64,000 nt of DNA from Proteinivorax hydrogeniformans (GCF_040515995.1 NZ_CP159485.1:1240001-1304000), one strand, 5' to 3'; shown: positions 17,224 to 28,844, counted from the stretch's first letter. The notes: generated by a model not told the origin, from the letters alone. Program-made: numbers and translations.

Positions 17224-18576
17224 ATGACGATGGAAAAAAAAGCTTGGCAAAAAATTCTACGCTATTTGAAAATAAGGGATAAAGCGCGAACGGATATCTT
17301 AGAAGATATATTACCCCAAGATATTGCAGAAAAAATAACTGAACTTGAGCCTGAGGAGCAACGAAAGGTTTTTGGTTTGCTAAACGACGAGGAGGCAGCT
17401 TTGATTTTAGGTGAACTTGAGCCGTCAGAGCAAGCTCATATCATTTCAGCTATGGATGATAAAAAGTCAGCAGCCATTTTACACCATATGCCCTCTGATG
17501 ATATCGCAGACCTTTTAGGTGGACTAGAAAATCCAAAGGTGCAAAGTATATTAAAGCATATGCATAAGGAAGATGTTGCCGAAGTTACCGGCCTTTTAAA
17601 ATACCCAACTGATTCAGCTGGTGGACTTATGACCACTGAGTTTATTGCCTTTAAAGAGACTACAAAGGTAAAGCAAGCGCTTAGCAGATTACGAGAGTTA
17701 GCCCCATCTGCGGAAACAGTATATTATCTTTATACAGTTGATGAAGATGATAGATTGGTGGGCGTTACTTCTTTAAGGGAGCTTATAGCTTCATCTGACG
17801 AAGAAACATTAGGTCAAATTATGCGTACCAATGTATTATCTGTCAACGCCGAAATCGATCAAGAGGAAGTTGCCAACATCGTACAAAAATATGATTTACT
17901 GGCGTTGCCTGTAGTGGATAACGATGAAAAGCTATTGGGAATTGTTACGGTAGATGATATTATGGATGTTATCGAGGAAGAAACAACAGAGGACATCTAC
18001 CATTTAGTAGGTACATCTGAAAGAGAAGGAAAAAGCTTAGTACACGCAGGCGTCTTAGCAACTTCAAAAGCTAGGCTTCCTTGGTTGATAGTATGCTTAC
18101 TAGGTGGATTGATTTCAGGTTTTGTTATCGACTCATATGAAGACACACTTGCTAACGTTATAGCCCTAGCATCTTTTATCCCTGTAATTATGGACATGGG
18201 TGGTAATGTAGGCTCCCAATCCTCCACAGTCTTTGTTCGTGGTGTAGCAACTGGTGAAATCCTGCCAAAAGACATGTTCCAATATTTCTTTAAGGATATG
18301 AAAGTAGGGCTTATCATGGGCTCTGTATGTGGTGTTTCCGTAGCTGGTGCAGCAGCTTTATGGCAGGCAAACCCAATGTTAGGCCTAGTAGTAGGACTTG
18401 CCATGTTCTGTACAGTAGCACTAGCTGCAACAATAGGAACGCTAATTCCAATCTTTTTTATCAAACTAGGAGTTGACCCAGCAGTAACAGCAGGACCTTT
18501 TGTAACAACAATAAAAGACGTAACCGGACTAATGATTTACTTCTACATCGCCATGACCTTCATGGAATATCTGTAA
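17224..18576 (+). CDS. mgtE: MgtE magnesium transporter
   Basis: 450 residues, the standard length. I chose the ATG at 17224, which has AGGGGTG at 17211; an upstream in-frame start at 17131 would lie inside the riboswitch and overlap the terminator. An N-terminal superhelical domain (about 20-125) and a CBS pair (about 130-250), which together act as the magnesium sensor of the channel, precede five transmembrane helices (about 280-450) with the pore motif PVIMDMGGNVGSQSSTV. The gene is controlled by the M-box leader. The stop codon is directly followed by a GGAAAGT array. Confidence 0.96.
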   Translation: MTMEKKAWQKILRYLKIRDKARTDILEDILPQDIAEKITELEPEEQRKVFGLLNDEEAALILGELEPSEQAHIISAMDDKKSAAILHHMPSDDIADLLGGLENPKVQSILKHMHKEDVAEVTGLLKYPTDSAGGLMTTEFIAFKETTKVKQALSRLRELAPSAETVYYLYTVDEDDRLVGVTSLRELIASSDEETLGQIMRTNVLSVNAEIDQEEVANIVQKYDLLALPVVDNDEKLLGIVTVDDIMDVIEEETTEDIYHLVGTSEREGKSLVHAGVLATSKARLPWLIVCLLGGLISGFVIDSYEDTLANVIALASFIPVIMDMGGNVGSQSSTVFVRGVATGEILPKDMFQYFFKDMKVGLIMGSVCGVSVAGAAALWQANPMLGLVVGLAMFCTVALAATIGTLIPIFFIKLGVDPAVTAGPFVTTIKDVTGLMIYFYIAMTFMEYL

Positions 18577-18578
18577 GG

Positions 18579-18626
18579 GAAAGTGGAAAGTGGAAAGTGG
18601 AAAGTGGGAAGTGGAATGTAGAAATG
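18579..18626. repeat. GGAAAGT heptamer array (B1)
   Basis: About seven units of GGAAAGT and close variants starting two bases after the mgtE stop codon. It is followed by a T2 terminator. Confidence 0.9.
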
Positions 18627-18629
18627 CGC

Positions 18630-18668
18630 AAAAAGCTGGTAAGCACAAAGTGCTCACCAGCTTTTTAG
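18630..18668. terminator. Terminator type T2 after mgtE
   Basis: Arms AAAAAGCTGGTGAGCAC / GTGCTCACCAGCTTTTT, suited to both directions. Copies at 35738-35776, 41343-41382 and, decayed, 28789-28824 also follow GGAAAGT arrays. Confidence 0.88.
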
Positions 18669-19922
18669 CATCATCCCCCTCGAAGAGGTAGGGGTTGACC
18701 TCTGTGTCAACCCATCAGCAAATGGGCGGCAAATATGGCAGTGTCCCCCCAGAACCTCGCTGTTACTAAGGTCTTAGGGTGGAATGTTCTTTTACCAACC
18801 TCCAACCTCACATCACTAATTACCATTACTTAATTGTAAATTGTCAATTGTAAATTGTAAATTCGCTTTTAATTTAATCTCCTGCTTACTAACCAACTAG
18901 GGCCAGGTACTCACAATATTATCCCGGGCTTTGGGGTGGTGATCAGCTGTTTCACCAATGCTTGTCTTTTATGGCTTATGGGTCGCCAGTAATGGTGGGT
19001 ACTGTCTCTGCAAACCAGCTAGGGATGGCCCAACGCCATAAAACCCTTCACATGGTTCAAAAACGCTTCCCACCAATCAAACCCTAAAATAATATTATGA
19101 GCACCTTAAGTGGGCAAAGCAGGACAGGAATGTGTGATAGCCATGTCTTAAGCCACCCCTCGAAGAGGTAGGGGTTGACCTCTGTGTCAACCCATCAACA
19201 AATGGCTAGCCAATATGGTAATGACTGTGCCCAATCAAATTCTTACAGTTTTGAGGGTATAAATACCAATATCCAACCTCAAATTACTTATTACCATTAC
19301 TCATGTAACTAATTTCGTTATCTTTACCGTGGCCAATAAAGGTTTTATGGTTTTATCGTTGATGAAGTGGAAAGTAGAAAGTGGAAGCTGGAGTTCGTTT
19401 TGTGGGTCTTGCGCCCTTGTGGGCTAGATCCTTCGGAGTTCCTCAGGATGACATTATCAATTAATAAGGTATTAGTTATAGTGGTTTAATTGCTCGTGTC
19501 TCACCGGGTGTTTCCAAAATGGACACCACACATGAACGAGTTTGGACCAAGCATGTAGCCAATTTCGTTATCTTTACCGTGGCCGATAAGGGTTTAGTAG
19601 TTAGCAGTTAGCAGGTAGCAAAAGCAATTCCCTTGACCTCTTAAGTCTTCTGCAATAGCCTAAGCTTTTTCCTAAACCATCATTAAAACCGGGTGTTTCC
19701 AAAATGGACACCACGCATGAACGAGTTTGGACCCAGCATGTAACTAATTTCGTTATCTTTACCGTGGCCAATTAAGGTTTTATAGCCTTTAAAGTAAGCT
19801 ACCAACCCCCAACCTCATATCACTAATTACCATTACTTAATTGTCAATTGTAAATTGTAAATTGTAAATTCGCCCTTGAACTCCTAAATATCTAACCAAC
19901 CAACTTTATTCAATCCTAAACA
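18669..19922. repeat. Intergenic repeat block 3
   Basis: No gene is seen. Contents in order: R3 (18676-18740), R1 (18905-19106), R3 (19156-19220), partial R2 (about 19302-19345), GGAAAGT-type tract (19366-19388), R4 (19402-19452), R2 (19501-19595), R2 (19684-19782). The block also has linkers of TTGTAAATTG type and the recurrent phrase AGTTAGCAGGTAGCAAAAG. Confidence 0.88.
18905..19106 (+). mobile_element. R1 MITE-like element, copy 3 (202 bp)
   Basis: Same length and terminal inverted repeats as the copies at 365 and 758, with scattered substitutions. Confidence 0.75.
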
Positions 19923-19951
19923 TTGATATAAAAGGAAAAAAATGATATAAT
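19923..19951 (+). promoter_or_regulatory. Promoter of asnS
   Basis: TTGATA at 19923-19928, a 17-base spacer and a perfect TATAAT at 19946-19951, about 50 bases before the gene. Confidence 0.8.
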
Positions 19952-20001
19952 CATTGAATAATAAAAAACAGAACTAATATATAAAGTGGAGGTCAGTAAA
20001 T

Positions 20002-21294
20002 ATGGTACATACTAGTATTGCAGAAATCGCTAAATACAATGGCAAAGAAGTGACACTTAAGGGCTGGCTGTACAATTTGCGCTCAAGTGGCAAAATCCAT
20101 TTTCTACAAGTGCGCGACGGTTCCGGATTTATTCAAGGTGTTATGGTTAAGAATGAAGTAGGCGAAGACCTATTTAATAAAGTTAAAGAAATGTCACAAG
20201 AATCATCTGTGATAGTAGAGGGCGTAGTAAAAGAAGATGATAGGGCGCCATCAGGATATGAGCTGACTGTAAATAACGTCAACCTAGTAGATAAAGCTGA
20301 TGAATACCCTATTTCTAAAAAGGAGCATGGTACAGACTTTTTAATGGACCATCGCCATCTGTGGTTACGTTCCCCAAGACAGGTAGCTATTATGAAGATA
20401 AGAGATACCCTAGTAAAAGCAACTAGAGACTTTTTCCACAAGGACGGCTTCACTTTAGTTGACGCTCCAATCCTTACCCCTTCGTCCTGTGAAGGAACAA
20501 CTACCTTATTTGAAACAGACTACTTTGATACCAAAGCTTATCTAAGTCAAAGTGGACAGCTATATATGGAGGCCGCTGCACTAGCCCTAGGAAAGGTTTA
20601 CTGCTTTGGACCAACCTTTAGAGCGGAAAAGTCTAAGACGAGACGTCACTTAATAGAGTTTTGGATGATAGAGCCTGAGATGGCATACGTAGAGTTTGAA
20701 GAAAACCTAGAAATCCAAGAAAACTACCTAACATACATTGTTAGCGAAGTGCTTAAGCACAACAAAAAAGAGCTTGAAACCCTTGGCAGAGATATATCAA
20801 GGCTTGAAGCAATCAAAGCACCGTTTCCACGTATTACCTATGACAAAGCTATCGAGCTACTTCAAGAAAAAGGCGAAGAAATTAAGTGGGGCGAAGACTT
20901 TGGCGCACCACATGAGACTATAATTGCTGAGCATTTTGAAAAACCTGTATTTGTAACTCATTATCCAACAGAAATCAAAAGCTTTTACATGAAGCCAGAC
21001 CCTAAGCGTCCTGAAGTTGTGCTAGCAGCTGATCTATTAGCACCAGAAGGCTACGGCGAAATCATCGGAGGAAGCGAAAGAATCTCTAGCCTAGATTTAC
21101 TTATGGAGAGAGTAGAAAGTGAAAACTTACCTCTAGACGCTTATCAATGGTACATCGACTTGAGAAAATACGGTTCAGTGCCTCATTCAGGCTTTGGGCT
21201 AGGACTTGAGCGTACTGTAGCATGGGTATGTGGTTTAGAGCATATAAGAGAGACAATTCCATTTCCGAGAATGCTTAACAGAATGTATCCTTAG
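20002..21294 (+). CDS. asnS: Asparaginyl-tRNA synthetase
   Basis: 430 residues, a class IIb synthetase that charges tRNA-Asn with asparagine. An N-terminal OB-fold anticodon-binding domain (about 15-105, [20 protein letters not shown]) precedes the catalytic domain. Motif 2 reads [21 protein letters not shown] and motif 3 [13 protein letters not shown]. The AEKS.T.RH pattern favours AsnRS over AspRS. GTGGAGG precedes the ATG and a good promoter lies at 19923. No T-box is seen in the leader. Confidence 0.95.
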   Translation: MVHTSIAEIAKYNGKEVTLKGWLYNLRSSGKIHFLQVRDGSGFIQGVMVKNEVGEDLFNKVKEMSQESSVIVEGVVKEDDRAPSGYELTVNNVNLVDKADEYPISKKEHGTDFLMDHRHLWLRSPRQVAIMKIRDTLVKATRDFFHKDGFTLVDAPILTPSSCEGTTTLFETDYFDTKAYLSQSGQLYMEAAALALGKVYCFGPTFRAEKSKTRRHLIEFWMIEPEMAYVEFEENLEIQENYLTYIVSEVLKHNKKELETLGRDISRLEAIKAPFPRITYDKAIELLQEKGEEIKWGEDFGAPHETIIAEHFEKPVFVTHYPTEIKSFYMKPDPKRPEVVLAADLLAPEGYGEIIGGSERISSLDLLMERVESENLPLDAYQWYIDLRKYGSVPHSGFGLGLERTVAWVCGLEHIRETIPFPRMLNRMYP

Positions 21295-21421
21295 CTAGAG
21301 GCTGGGATGTGCCTACGATAAACCAAAATCTCAAAACGTGACCCACACAACGCTCTCTAAGAAGTAGTGGTTGATCTCACGGTTCTAATCATCTAAAGTA
21401 GATGATTAGAACCGTTTTTTA
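21295..21421 (+). terminator. asnS 3' region with strong terminator
   Basis: After the stop codon there are about 80 bases without recognised content, then a long perfect stem (arms ACGGTTCTAATCATCT / AGATGATTAGAACCGT, 21379-21415) followed by TTTTTT. Confidence 0.88.
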
Positions 21422-21653
21422 TTGTTGTGGCGATATATGTCCCGCCTCATTTTCCTGAAAAACTTTTATATGTTATACTGTTTTTAAACCTAAGTCAACA
21501 ATTATATTGTATAAAAACCTCTGTCATATAATTAACATTTTTGTACTTTTTGTAACAGAAATATCAATAAAATAATAGAGGACTTTATCAATAGCGTGTT
21601 GAAAATATTTAACATAAACCTTTGTTGAAAACTTTAAAGGGAGGATACAATAA

Positions 21654-22703
21654 ATGGGAGATAAAATGCAAGTTGTTATGAAAAAAGAAGCGAAATCAGG
21701 TGCTACTTTAGGAACCAAAGAAATTCCAAAGCCTAAAGCAGACGAAATACTAGTAAAGGTCATGGCTACCTCAATTTGTGGAACCGACCTTCATATCTAT
21801 AACTGGGATGAGTGGTCTCAAAACAGGATAAAGCCACCATATGTAATGGGGCATGAATTCAGTGGAGAGGTTGTAGAAGTTGGCGAAAATGTCACTTCTG
21901 TAAAACTTGGCGACATGGTATCTGCTGAAACTCATATCGTCTGCAACGAATGTGAACTATGCAGAACTGGTCAAGCTCACCTATGCGAAGAAACCAAAAT
22001 CTTAGGAGTAGATATCGACGGAACTTACGCCGAGTATGTTGCACTTCCAGCAGAAAACGCCTGGGTAAATCCAAAGGATATCGACCCTGCTTACCTTGCA
22101 GTTCAAGAGCCGCTAGGAAATGCAGTACAAACAGTTTTAGCTGGTGATATAGTAGGTAAATCAATAGCTGTTGTGGGCTGTGGACCTATCGGCATTTTTG
22201 CAGTAGCTGTTGCAAAAGCTTCTGGTGCTTCAAAAGTTATTGCGTTAGAGGTAAATGAATATCGTATGGAACTAGCTAAAAAGCTAGGCGCTGACGTAGT
22301 AATCAACCCAATAAACGAAGACCCTGTCGAAAAAGTACTAGCTGAGACAGAAGGGAAAGGCGTAGATGTAATTGCTGAAATGTCTGGAAACCCGACAGCT
22401 ATTAAACAATCACTTAAATACGTAAAATTAGGTGGAAGAGTGTCAATGCTTGGAATACCTAATGGAGAGGTGCCTATAGATATTGCAAATGACGTTGTAT
22501 TTAGAGGTATTACTATCCAAGGTATAGCTGGTAGAAAGATGTATGAAACCTGGTATCAAGTAAAGGGACTTCTACAATCAGGCAACCTAGATATAGAATC
22601 TGTAATAACTCATCGCCTGCCAATGAAAGACTTCAAAAAAGGATTTGAACTTATGCAATCTGGTAACTGTGGTAAAGTAGTGCTTTATCCTCAAGATAAA
22701 TAA
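21654..22703 (+). CDS. tdh: L-threonine 3-dehydrogenase
   Basis: 349 residues. It oxidises threonine with NAD+ to 2-amino-3-ketobutyrate. A zinc-dependent medium-chain dehydrogenase: catalytic zinc ligand Cys42 in SICGTDLH, GHEFSGEV, the structural zinc loop CNECELCRTGQAHLC and the nucleotide-binding VVGCGPIGIFA. The first ATG (21654) has GGGAGG nine bases upstream; a second in-frame ATG is at 21666. It ends 23 bp before kbl, forming the classical two-gene threonine-degrading operon. Confidence 0.96.
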   Translation: MGDKMQVVMKKEAKSGATLGTKEIPKPKADEILVKVMATSICGTDLHIYNWDEWSQNRIKPPYVMGHEFSGEVVEVGENVTSVKLGDMVSAETHIVCNECELCRTGQAHLCEETKILGVDIDGTYAEYVALPAENAWVNPKDIDPAYLAVQEPLGNAVQTVLAGDIVGKSIAVVGCGPIGIFAVAVAKASGASKVIALEVNEYRMELAKKLGADVVINPINEDPVEKVLAETEGKGVDVIAEMSGNPTAIKQSLKYVKLGGRVSMLGIPNGEVPIDIANDVVFRGITIQGIAGRKMYETWYQVKGLLQSGNLDIESVITHRLPMKDFKKGFELMQSGNCGKVVLYPQDK

Positions 22704-22726
22704 GTTTTTGAAAGGAGAAGATATCT

Positions 22727-23917
22727 ATGAGTAATGTACATGAATTAAACTATCTAAAAGAAAACATACAACAACTAAAAGAAGAAGGTGTTTACAGAGA
22801 ACTGCCTATCTTAGAAGGACCAAACGAGTCCGAAATCATTTTAAATGGCAAAAAAGTGATCAACCTTTCTTCTAACAACTACCTTGGTTTTGCTAACCAC
22901 CCTAGGCTTAAAAAAGCTGCTGTTGATGCAGTAGAAAGCCATGGTGTTGGAGCAGGCGCTGTAAGAACTATTATCGGGAATATGGATATTCATGAAAACC
23001 TAGAAAAAAGATTGGCTGAGTTTAAAAGAGAGGAAGCCGTAATGGTATTCCAATCTGGGTTTAACTGTAATGCAGGAGCTATTCAAGCTATTACTCAAAA
23101 AGGTGATCTAATTATCTCAGACGAATTAAATCACGCTAGCATTATCGACGGATGCCGCTTAAGTAGAGCTGACAAAACAGTCTACAAGCACAGCGATATG
23201 GAGGATTTAGAAAGAATCCTTAGAGAAAGAAGAGATGATTACAACAACGTTTTAATTATCACTGACGGTGTATTCAGCATGGATGGAGACATCGCTCCTC
23301 TTCCAGAAATAGTGGAGCTTGCGGAAAAATATAACGCAATGACTTATGTAGATGATGCTCACGGTTCAGGTGTACTAGGAGAAAGTGGTCGAGGAACAGT
23401 TGATCACTTTGGGCTTCACGGTAGAGTAGACTTTACCATCGGTACACTTTCTAAAGCTATCGGAGTAATCGGAGGCTATGTAGCAGGTAAAAAGACTATG
23501 AAGCAATGGCTTAGCCATCGTGGTCGCCCACTTCTTTTCAGTACCTACCTGCCTCCAGCAGCAGTAGCTCCAATCACAGAAGCTGTTAACATGCTAATGG
23601 AAACCACCGAATACACAGACAAACTATGGGACAATGCAAAATATTTCAAAGAAAAACTATCAACCCTTGGCTTTGACCTAGGCAAAAGCGAAACTCCTAT
23701 AACCCCTGTTATTATCGGTGACGAAGCAGAAACCATGGAGTTTAGCAAAAAACTTTTAGATAACGGAGTTTTTGTATCCGGCATTATCTTCCCTACAGTA
23801 CCTAAAGGTACAGGAAGAGTGCGTTGCATGGTTACTGCAGGACACACAAAAGAGCAGCTAGACAAAGCAGTGGAGATTTTCCAAAAAGTTGGTAAGGAAA
23901 TGAATGTTTTAAAATAA
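22727..23917 (+). CDS. kbl: Glycine C-acetyltransferase (2-amino-3-ketobutyrate CoA ligase)
   Basis: 396 residues, a PLP enzyme of the alpha-oxoamine synthase family. It cleaves the tdh product with CoA into glycine and acetyl-CoA. Family motifs: [51 protein letters not shown], and the PLP lysine in [15 protein letters not shown] upstream of the ATG. It is translated directly after tdh and followed by a terminator at 23922. Confidence 0.96.
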   Translation: MSNVHELNYLKENIQQLKEEGVYRELPILEGPNESEIILNGKKVINLSSNNYLGFANHPRLKKAAVDAVESHGVGAGAVRTIIGNMDIHENLEKRLAEFKREEAVMVFQSGFNCNAGAIQAITQKGDLIISDELNHASIIDGCRLSRADKTVYKHSDMEDLERILRERRDDYNNVLIITDGVFSMDGDIAPLPEIVELAEKYNAMTYVDDAHGSGVLGESGRGTVDHFGLHGRVDFTIGTLSKAIGVIGGYVAGKKTMKQWLSHRGRPLLFSTYLPPAAVAPITEAVNMLMETTEYTDKLWDNAKYFKEKLSTLGFDLGKSETPITPVIIGDEAETMEFSKKLLDNGVFVSGIIFPTVPKGTGRVRCMVTAGHTKEQLDKAVEIFQKVGKEMNVLK

Positions 23918-23921
23918 GCAC

Positions 23922-23964
23922 AAAACCCCAGCTACTAAAAAAATAGTAGCTGGGGTTTATTATT
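23922..23964 (+). terminator. Terminator of tdh-kbl
   Basis: Perfect stem AAACCCCAGCTACTA / TAGTAGCTGGGGTTT followed by a T-rich stretch. Confidence 0.9.
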
Positions 23965-24249
23965 ACAAAATGTTATCTTTTTAAGTCGAAAAAAGCTTGG
24001 TATTTCTTGTCATAAAACCACATAAAAAGATGAAAACAGTAGCATGATGAAGATAAAGAGAGCATAGACCCTAAAAAGACCACTAGAAGCATTTCTCGGG
24101 CAATATTGGCAGTTTATGAAGGTTTTGCATCCCTTGCTTTACGATAGCGTTTGTTTAGAATACAAAAGTTTTAATAATGTGTTACAATAATAATATAATA
24201 AATGTTACTTTTTAAACATCGGTATAAACTAAAGGGGGGCTCGCAAATA
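23965..24249. other. Intergenic region before the racemase, no clear feature
   Basis: About 285 AT-rich bases. A possible promoter lies near the end (TTTTAATAATGTGTTACAAT region, about 24168-24190). No T-box sequence, repeat family or small gene was found. Confidence 0.4.
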
Positions 24250-24942
24250 TTGAAGCTTGGCATAATTGGAGGCATGGGACCGTTGGCAACTGCAGAACTT
24301 TTTAAAAGGATAGTAAATAAATCAGATGTTCAAATAGATCAACAGCATCTAAATATACTGATAGACAATAACACTGCCATTCCTGATCGCACTGCTTATG
24401 TATTAGATAAAGGCCCTGACCCAACTTTTGAGTTAATAAAAACTGCTCGTAGATTAGAAGAAATGGAATCCACCTTTCTTGCCATGCCGTGCAACACTGC
24501 CCACGTTTTTTATGAGGAAGTACAATCTAAAGTAAACATCCCAATTATAAACATGGTGGATGAGACCTGCAAGTATATTAGCTCGCTCTTTGCTCGAGGT
24601 ACAAAGGTTGGAATTTTAGCAACCGATGGTACTATAGCCTCAAAAGTTTATCATGACGCCTTAAAAAGCCATGGACACATCCCCCTTTCACTAGATAAAG
24701 ACTGTCAGCAATATATCATGGATATCATATATAGCATAAAAGCAGGTAAAGCACCCATTAGCCGGCAACACTTCGATAACTGCACTAATTTGTTGATAAG
24801 ACAAGGTGCTAAGCCAATCATTTTAGGATGTACTGAGCTTTCCATTTTAAAAGAGCATTTTAAGTTAAGTAATCCATTTATCGACCCCCTTGATATTTTG
24901 ACTAGGTCTATTCTGAAGCATGCTAAAATAAAAGAAAAATAA
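24250..24942 (+). CDS. Aspartate/glutamate racemase family protein
   Basis: About 230 residues from the TTG at 24250, chosen because AGGGGGG lies just upstream and the protein then begins with the family N-terminus KLGIIGGMGPLATAELF; an in-frame ATG at 24202 would put the ribosome binding site inside the gene. Both catalytic cysteines are present, in AMPCNTAHVFYEE and LGCTELSIL. The enzyme would interconvert L- and D-aspartate, or a related amino acid, without cofactor. It has its own terminator. D-amino acids could feed wall or spore metabolism, but the substrate is not certain. Confidence 0.9.
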   Translation: MKLGIIGGMGPLATAELFKRIVNKSDVQIDQQHLNILIDNNTAIPDRTAYVLDKGPDPTFELIKTARRLEEMESTFLAMPCNTAHVFYEEVQSKVNIPIINMVDETCKYISSLFARGTKVGILATDGTIASKVYHDALKSHGHIPLSLDKDCQQYIMDIIYSIKAGKAPISRQHFDNCTNLLIRQGAKPIILGCTELSILKEHFKLSNPFIDPLDILTRSILKHAKIKEK

Positions 24943-24984
24943 GTAAAATAAAAAGACCAAGGTGGAGCCTAAAAGTTAAACCTA

Positions 24985-25019
24985 ACGGAGTAGAAACTTA
25001 CTCCGTTTTTTTATTTTTT
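24985..25019 (+). terminator. Terminator of the racemase gene
   Basis: Stem ACGGAGTA / TACTCCGT-like with loop, followed by TTTTTTT. Confidence 0.8.
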
Positions 25020-25050
25020 CACACAAAAATAGAGGTTTTTTGTAAAAAAA

Positions 25051-25057
25051 TGTCGAA
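25051..25057 (+). promoter_or_regulatory. Possible Spo0A box before the hybrid kinase
   Basis: TGTCGAA about 70 bases upstream of the kinase start. Same seven-base core as at 11100. Weak on its own. Confidence 0.3.
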
Positions 25058-25125
25058 AACAAAAGCGACAGTTAAAAGCAAAATTGCTAAGTAAAATGAG
25101 GCTTGTTGAGGGGTGTATAAAAGAA

Positions 25126-27444
25126 ATGAGATTTTATATCAAAAAAAACAGCGAAACAGATAAATATAATGAGATTAGATCTAGGTTTTTATTAACACAT
25201 ATAATACTTGCTCTTGGTTTGATAATATCAGTTATCTTTATAACCTTTGCATTTAACACACAGACTAGAATACATAGCGAAAAATCTGCATTTACAAACC
25301 TTTGTTTTAGCTATCTACAAACATCAAGTGAAATGACTGAACATTCAAGACGAATTGGAGTACTAGAAGATTACAGCTCCTTAGAAGAGTATCAACAGCT
25401 TTACTTAGATGGAGGTAGAGAGGCTACATTAGTACAGCTATTAGACAAGGCACAAAATCAAGCGCAACAAGAAATTGTTTCTAAATTAAAGTCTAAGGCG
25501 CAAGACCTAACGGAAAGAGAACATAAAATTATTTATCTGTCCTCTGAGTTAAGAGAGCATGAGAACGTACTTTCACTGAGAGTGTCTAATTACGAAAACC
25601 CCGACAATAGATTACTCGCTTCTACAGAGCCTTTTTATATTCTTGCAGCAAATGATAATTTTAATGTTGATATAGACTTAAGTGAGCTAGAAGGTTTTAC
25701 TGTAGAAACGTTGTTTAGCAATGATTATGAAGAAACAAAACACCAAGAACAAAGCCTGATAAATAAGTTGCAGACAGCTTACCAACAGTCCAAATCAAGA
25801 GACTTAAAATATGCCGAAAGACAGGGTGTAATTTCAATTGCTTTACTTACAATTATCACCTTTTTAATTCCCATAATTGGAGTTACTGATCTTAGAAAAA
25901 AGGTTAAGATACGAGAAGATTTATACAAGAAAAAAGAACATCTTGATGTGACATTAAGAAGCATTCAGGAAGGGGTTATGTCAACAGACCCTTATGGTAG
26001 AGTGATGACTTTGAATAAAACAGGAGAAAATATCCTAGAAATTGATAAAGAAAAAGTCGCAGGAAAGAGGATTTGGGAAGTTCTTTCTATTTTCTATCCA
26101 AATTGCAAAAAACCTATCAACTTGTTCACGATTCATCGTGGTAAGGGAATTACTAGCCTAAACAAACAGCGTCATTTTAAGCTAAAAACTTTATCTGGCA
26201 AAACAAGAAATATAGTGCTCAAATGTTCTAAGCTTTTAAACGAAAATGGGGAACAGTCCCAAGGGTATGTAGTTGCCTTTGCTGATATAACTGATCAAAT
26301 AAAGTTAGAAAAAGAAATAATGAAAAATAAGAAGTTAGAATCGTTAGGAGTTTTAGCTGGCGGTCTAGCTCATGATTTTAACAATCTATTAACCATAATC
26401 AAAGGGAATTTATCGCTAGCCAGCCAAGGAAAACCAAAAACTGAACACATTAAAGAAACAGAGAAAGCCTTAGATACAGCACAAGGTTTGACCTATCAAC
26501 TGTTGACGTTTTCAAAAGGGGGATCACCAGTAAAGGAAACTGCCACCCTAAAAGAGCTTATAGTTGAATCGGCTAGTTTTATATTAAGAGGTTCTTCGAT
26601 CAAATGCGTATTCGATTTAAATGAGAATATTTGCCCGGTTGAAATAGATAGGGGGCAAATAAACGCTGTGTTAAACAACCTGCTAATTAACGCCATCCAG
26701 TCGATGGATAATGGTGGAACAATCAAAATTACCGGCAACAACACTGAAATTACAGAAGAAAGCTTTATACCACTTGCTGAAGGAAAGTATGTAAAGATTT
26801 CTGTAATTGATGAAGGGGTAGGTATATCAAAAGAGGATTTAGAAAAGGTTTTTGACCCCTTCTTTACAACAAAAAAAGAAGGAAGTGGGCTAGGGTTACC
26901 TTCATCATTTTCAATAATTAAAAATCATGGTGGTCATATGATCGCTGAGTCGGAATTGGGGATTGGTACCACTATGAGTTTTTACCTGCCTGTAACAACA
27001 AAAAATCTTGTGGGTGGGGTACAAAAACTACCTTTCGAAGAGGAGGATATAACATCTACTATGACTGGCAGAGTTCTTGTCATGGATGATGAGCCACAAA
27101 TAAGGCGCATATTAGAAATAATACTAACAAATAGAGGTTTTGATGTTGAGGTAGTAGAAAATGGTGAGCAGGCAGTACAAGAAATAGCCTCCTGTACCGA
27201 TAACGAAGACACTTATGATTTAGTAATAATGGATTTAACAGTCAGAGGGGCAATGGGAGGAAAGCAAGCGATAGAAAAAATTAAGAAAATAGACCCAACC
27301 ATTAAAGCTATTGTTTCAAGTGGATATTCAAATGATCCAGTAATGGCGCGCTTTAAAGATTACGGATTTGATGGTTATGTAATCAAACCGTTTAACGCAG
27401 ATGAGGTCTTAGCAGCTATATCAAAGGCATTAAATAAAAACTAA
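25126..27444 (+). CDS. Hybrid sensor histidine kinase with receiver domain
   Basis: About 772 residues from the ATG at 25126 (GAGGGG 12 bases upstream); in-frame ATG 25096 and TTG 25084 lack a good site. Order: TM helix (about 20-45), extracellular helical sensor (about 46-232), TM helix (about 234-253), PAS (about 275-390), HisKA with His416 in GGLAHDFNNLLT, HATPase (DEGVGIS, FDPFFTTKK, SGLGLPSS), and a C-terminal receiver with Asp703 (VIMDLTV) and Lys754. All catalytic residues are present. Such kinases pass phosphate from His to their own Asp and then to a phosphotransfer protein or regulator, none of which is adjacent. The signal is unknown. Confidence 0.93.
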   Translation: MRFYIKKNSETDKYNEIRSRFLLTHIILALGLIISVIFITFAFNTQTRIHSEKSAFTNLCFSYLQTSSEMTEHSRRIGVLEDYSSLEEYQQLYLDGGREATLVQLLDKAQNQAQQEIVSKLKSKAQDLTEREHKIIYLSSELREHENVLSLRVSNYENPDNRLLASTEPFYILAANDNFNVDIDLSELEGFTVETLFSNDYEETKHQEQSLINKLQTAYQQSKSRDLKYAERQGVISIALLTIITFLIPIIGVTDLRKKVKIREDLYKKKEHLDVTLRSIQEGVMSTDPYGRVMTLNKTGENILEIDKEKVAGKRIWEVLSIFYPNCKKPINLFTIHRGKGITSLNKQRHFKLKTLSGKTRNIVLKCSKLLNENGEQSQGYVVAFADITDQIKLEKEIMKNKKLESLGVLAGGLAHDFNNLLTIIKGNLSLASQGKPKTEHIKETEKALDTAQGLTYQLLTFSKGGSPVKETATLKELIVESASFILRGSSIKCVFDLNENICPVEIDRGQINAVLNNLLINAIQSMDNGGTIKITGNNTEITEESFIPLAEGKYVKISVIDEGVGISKEDLEKVFDPFFTTKKEGSGLGLPSSFSIIKNHGGHMIAESELGIGTTMSFYLPVTTKNLVGGVQKLPFEEEDITSTMTGRVLVMDDEPQIRRILEIILTNRGFDVEVVENGEQAVQEIASCTDNEDTYDLVIMDLTVRGAMGGKQAIEKIKKIDPTIKAIVSSGYSNDPVMARFKDYGFDGYVIKPFNADEVLAAISKALNKN

Positions 27445-27483
27445 CTTGCATCTAAAGTGCAGTTAATGGTAGTATTTAGTTGA

Positions 27484-28603
<1,120 letters not shown>

Positions 28604-28605
<2 letters not shown>

Positions 28606-28630
28606 AACCCAGCATAAGCTGGGTTTTATT
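28604..28630 (+). terminator. Terminator of mnmA
   Basis: Stem AAAACCCAGC / GCTGGGTTTT followed by ATT, overlapping the stop codon. Confidence 0.8.
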
Positions 28631-28788
28631 GTAGGTGGAAAGATGAAACTGCTATCAGCAGCTAGTAGTTAGTAGTTAGCAGGTAGCAAAAGGCAAATCC
28701 CTTGACCTCCTGAGTCTGCTGCAATAAGACTAAGCTTATTCCGATTAAGTAGAAAGTTGGAAAGTTGAAAGTGGAAAGTGGAAATGCT

Positions 28789-28824
28789 AAAAAGCTGGTG
28801 AGAACAAAGTGCTCACAAGCTTTT
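28789..28824. terminator. Terminator type T2, decayed copy
   Basis: AGCTGGTGAGAAC / GTGCTCACAAGCT: each arm carries a substitution compared with the other T2 copies. It follows a GGAAAGT-type array. The mnmA gene already has its own terminator. Confidence 0.6.
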
Positions 28825-28844
28825 GCGCTACCCCAATCAACCAA

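Noticed and set aside
21295-21378. Small RNA between asnS and its terminator
   Set aside because: No promoter inside or before it and no recognised structure; it is more simply a 3' untranslated region.
23965-24249. T-box or other riboswitch before the racemase
   Set aside because: The T-box core sequence and a matching terminator are absent.
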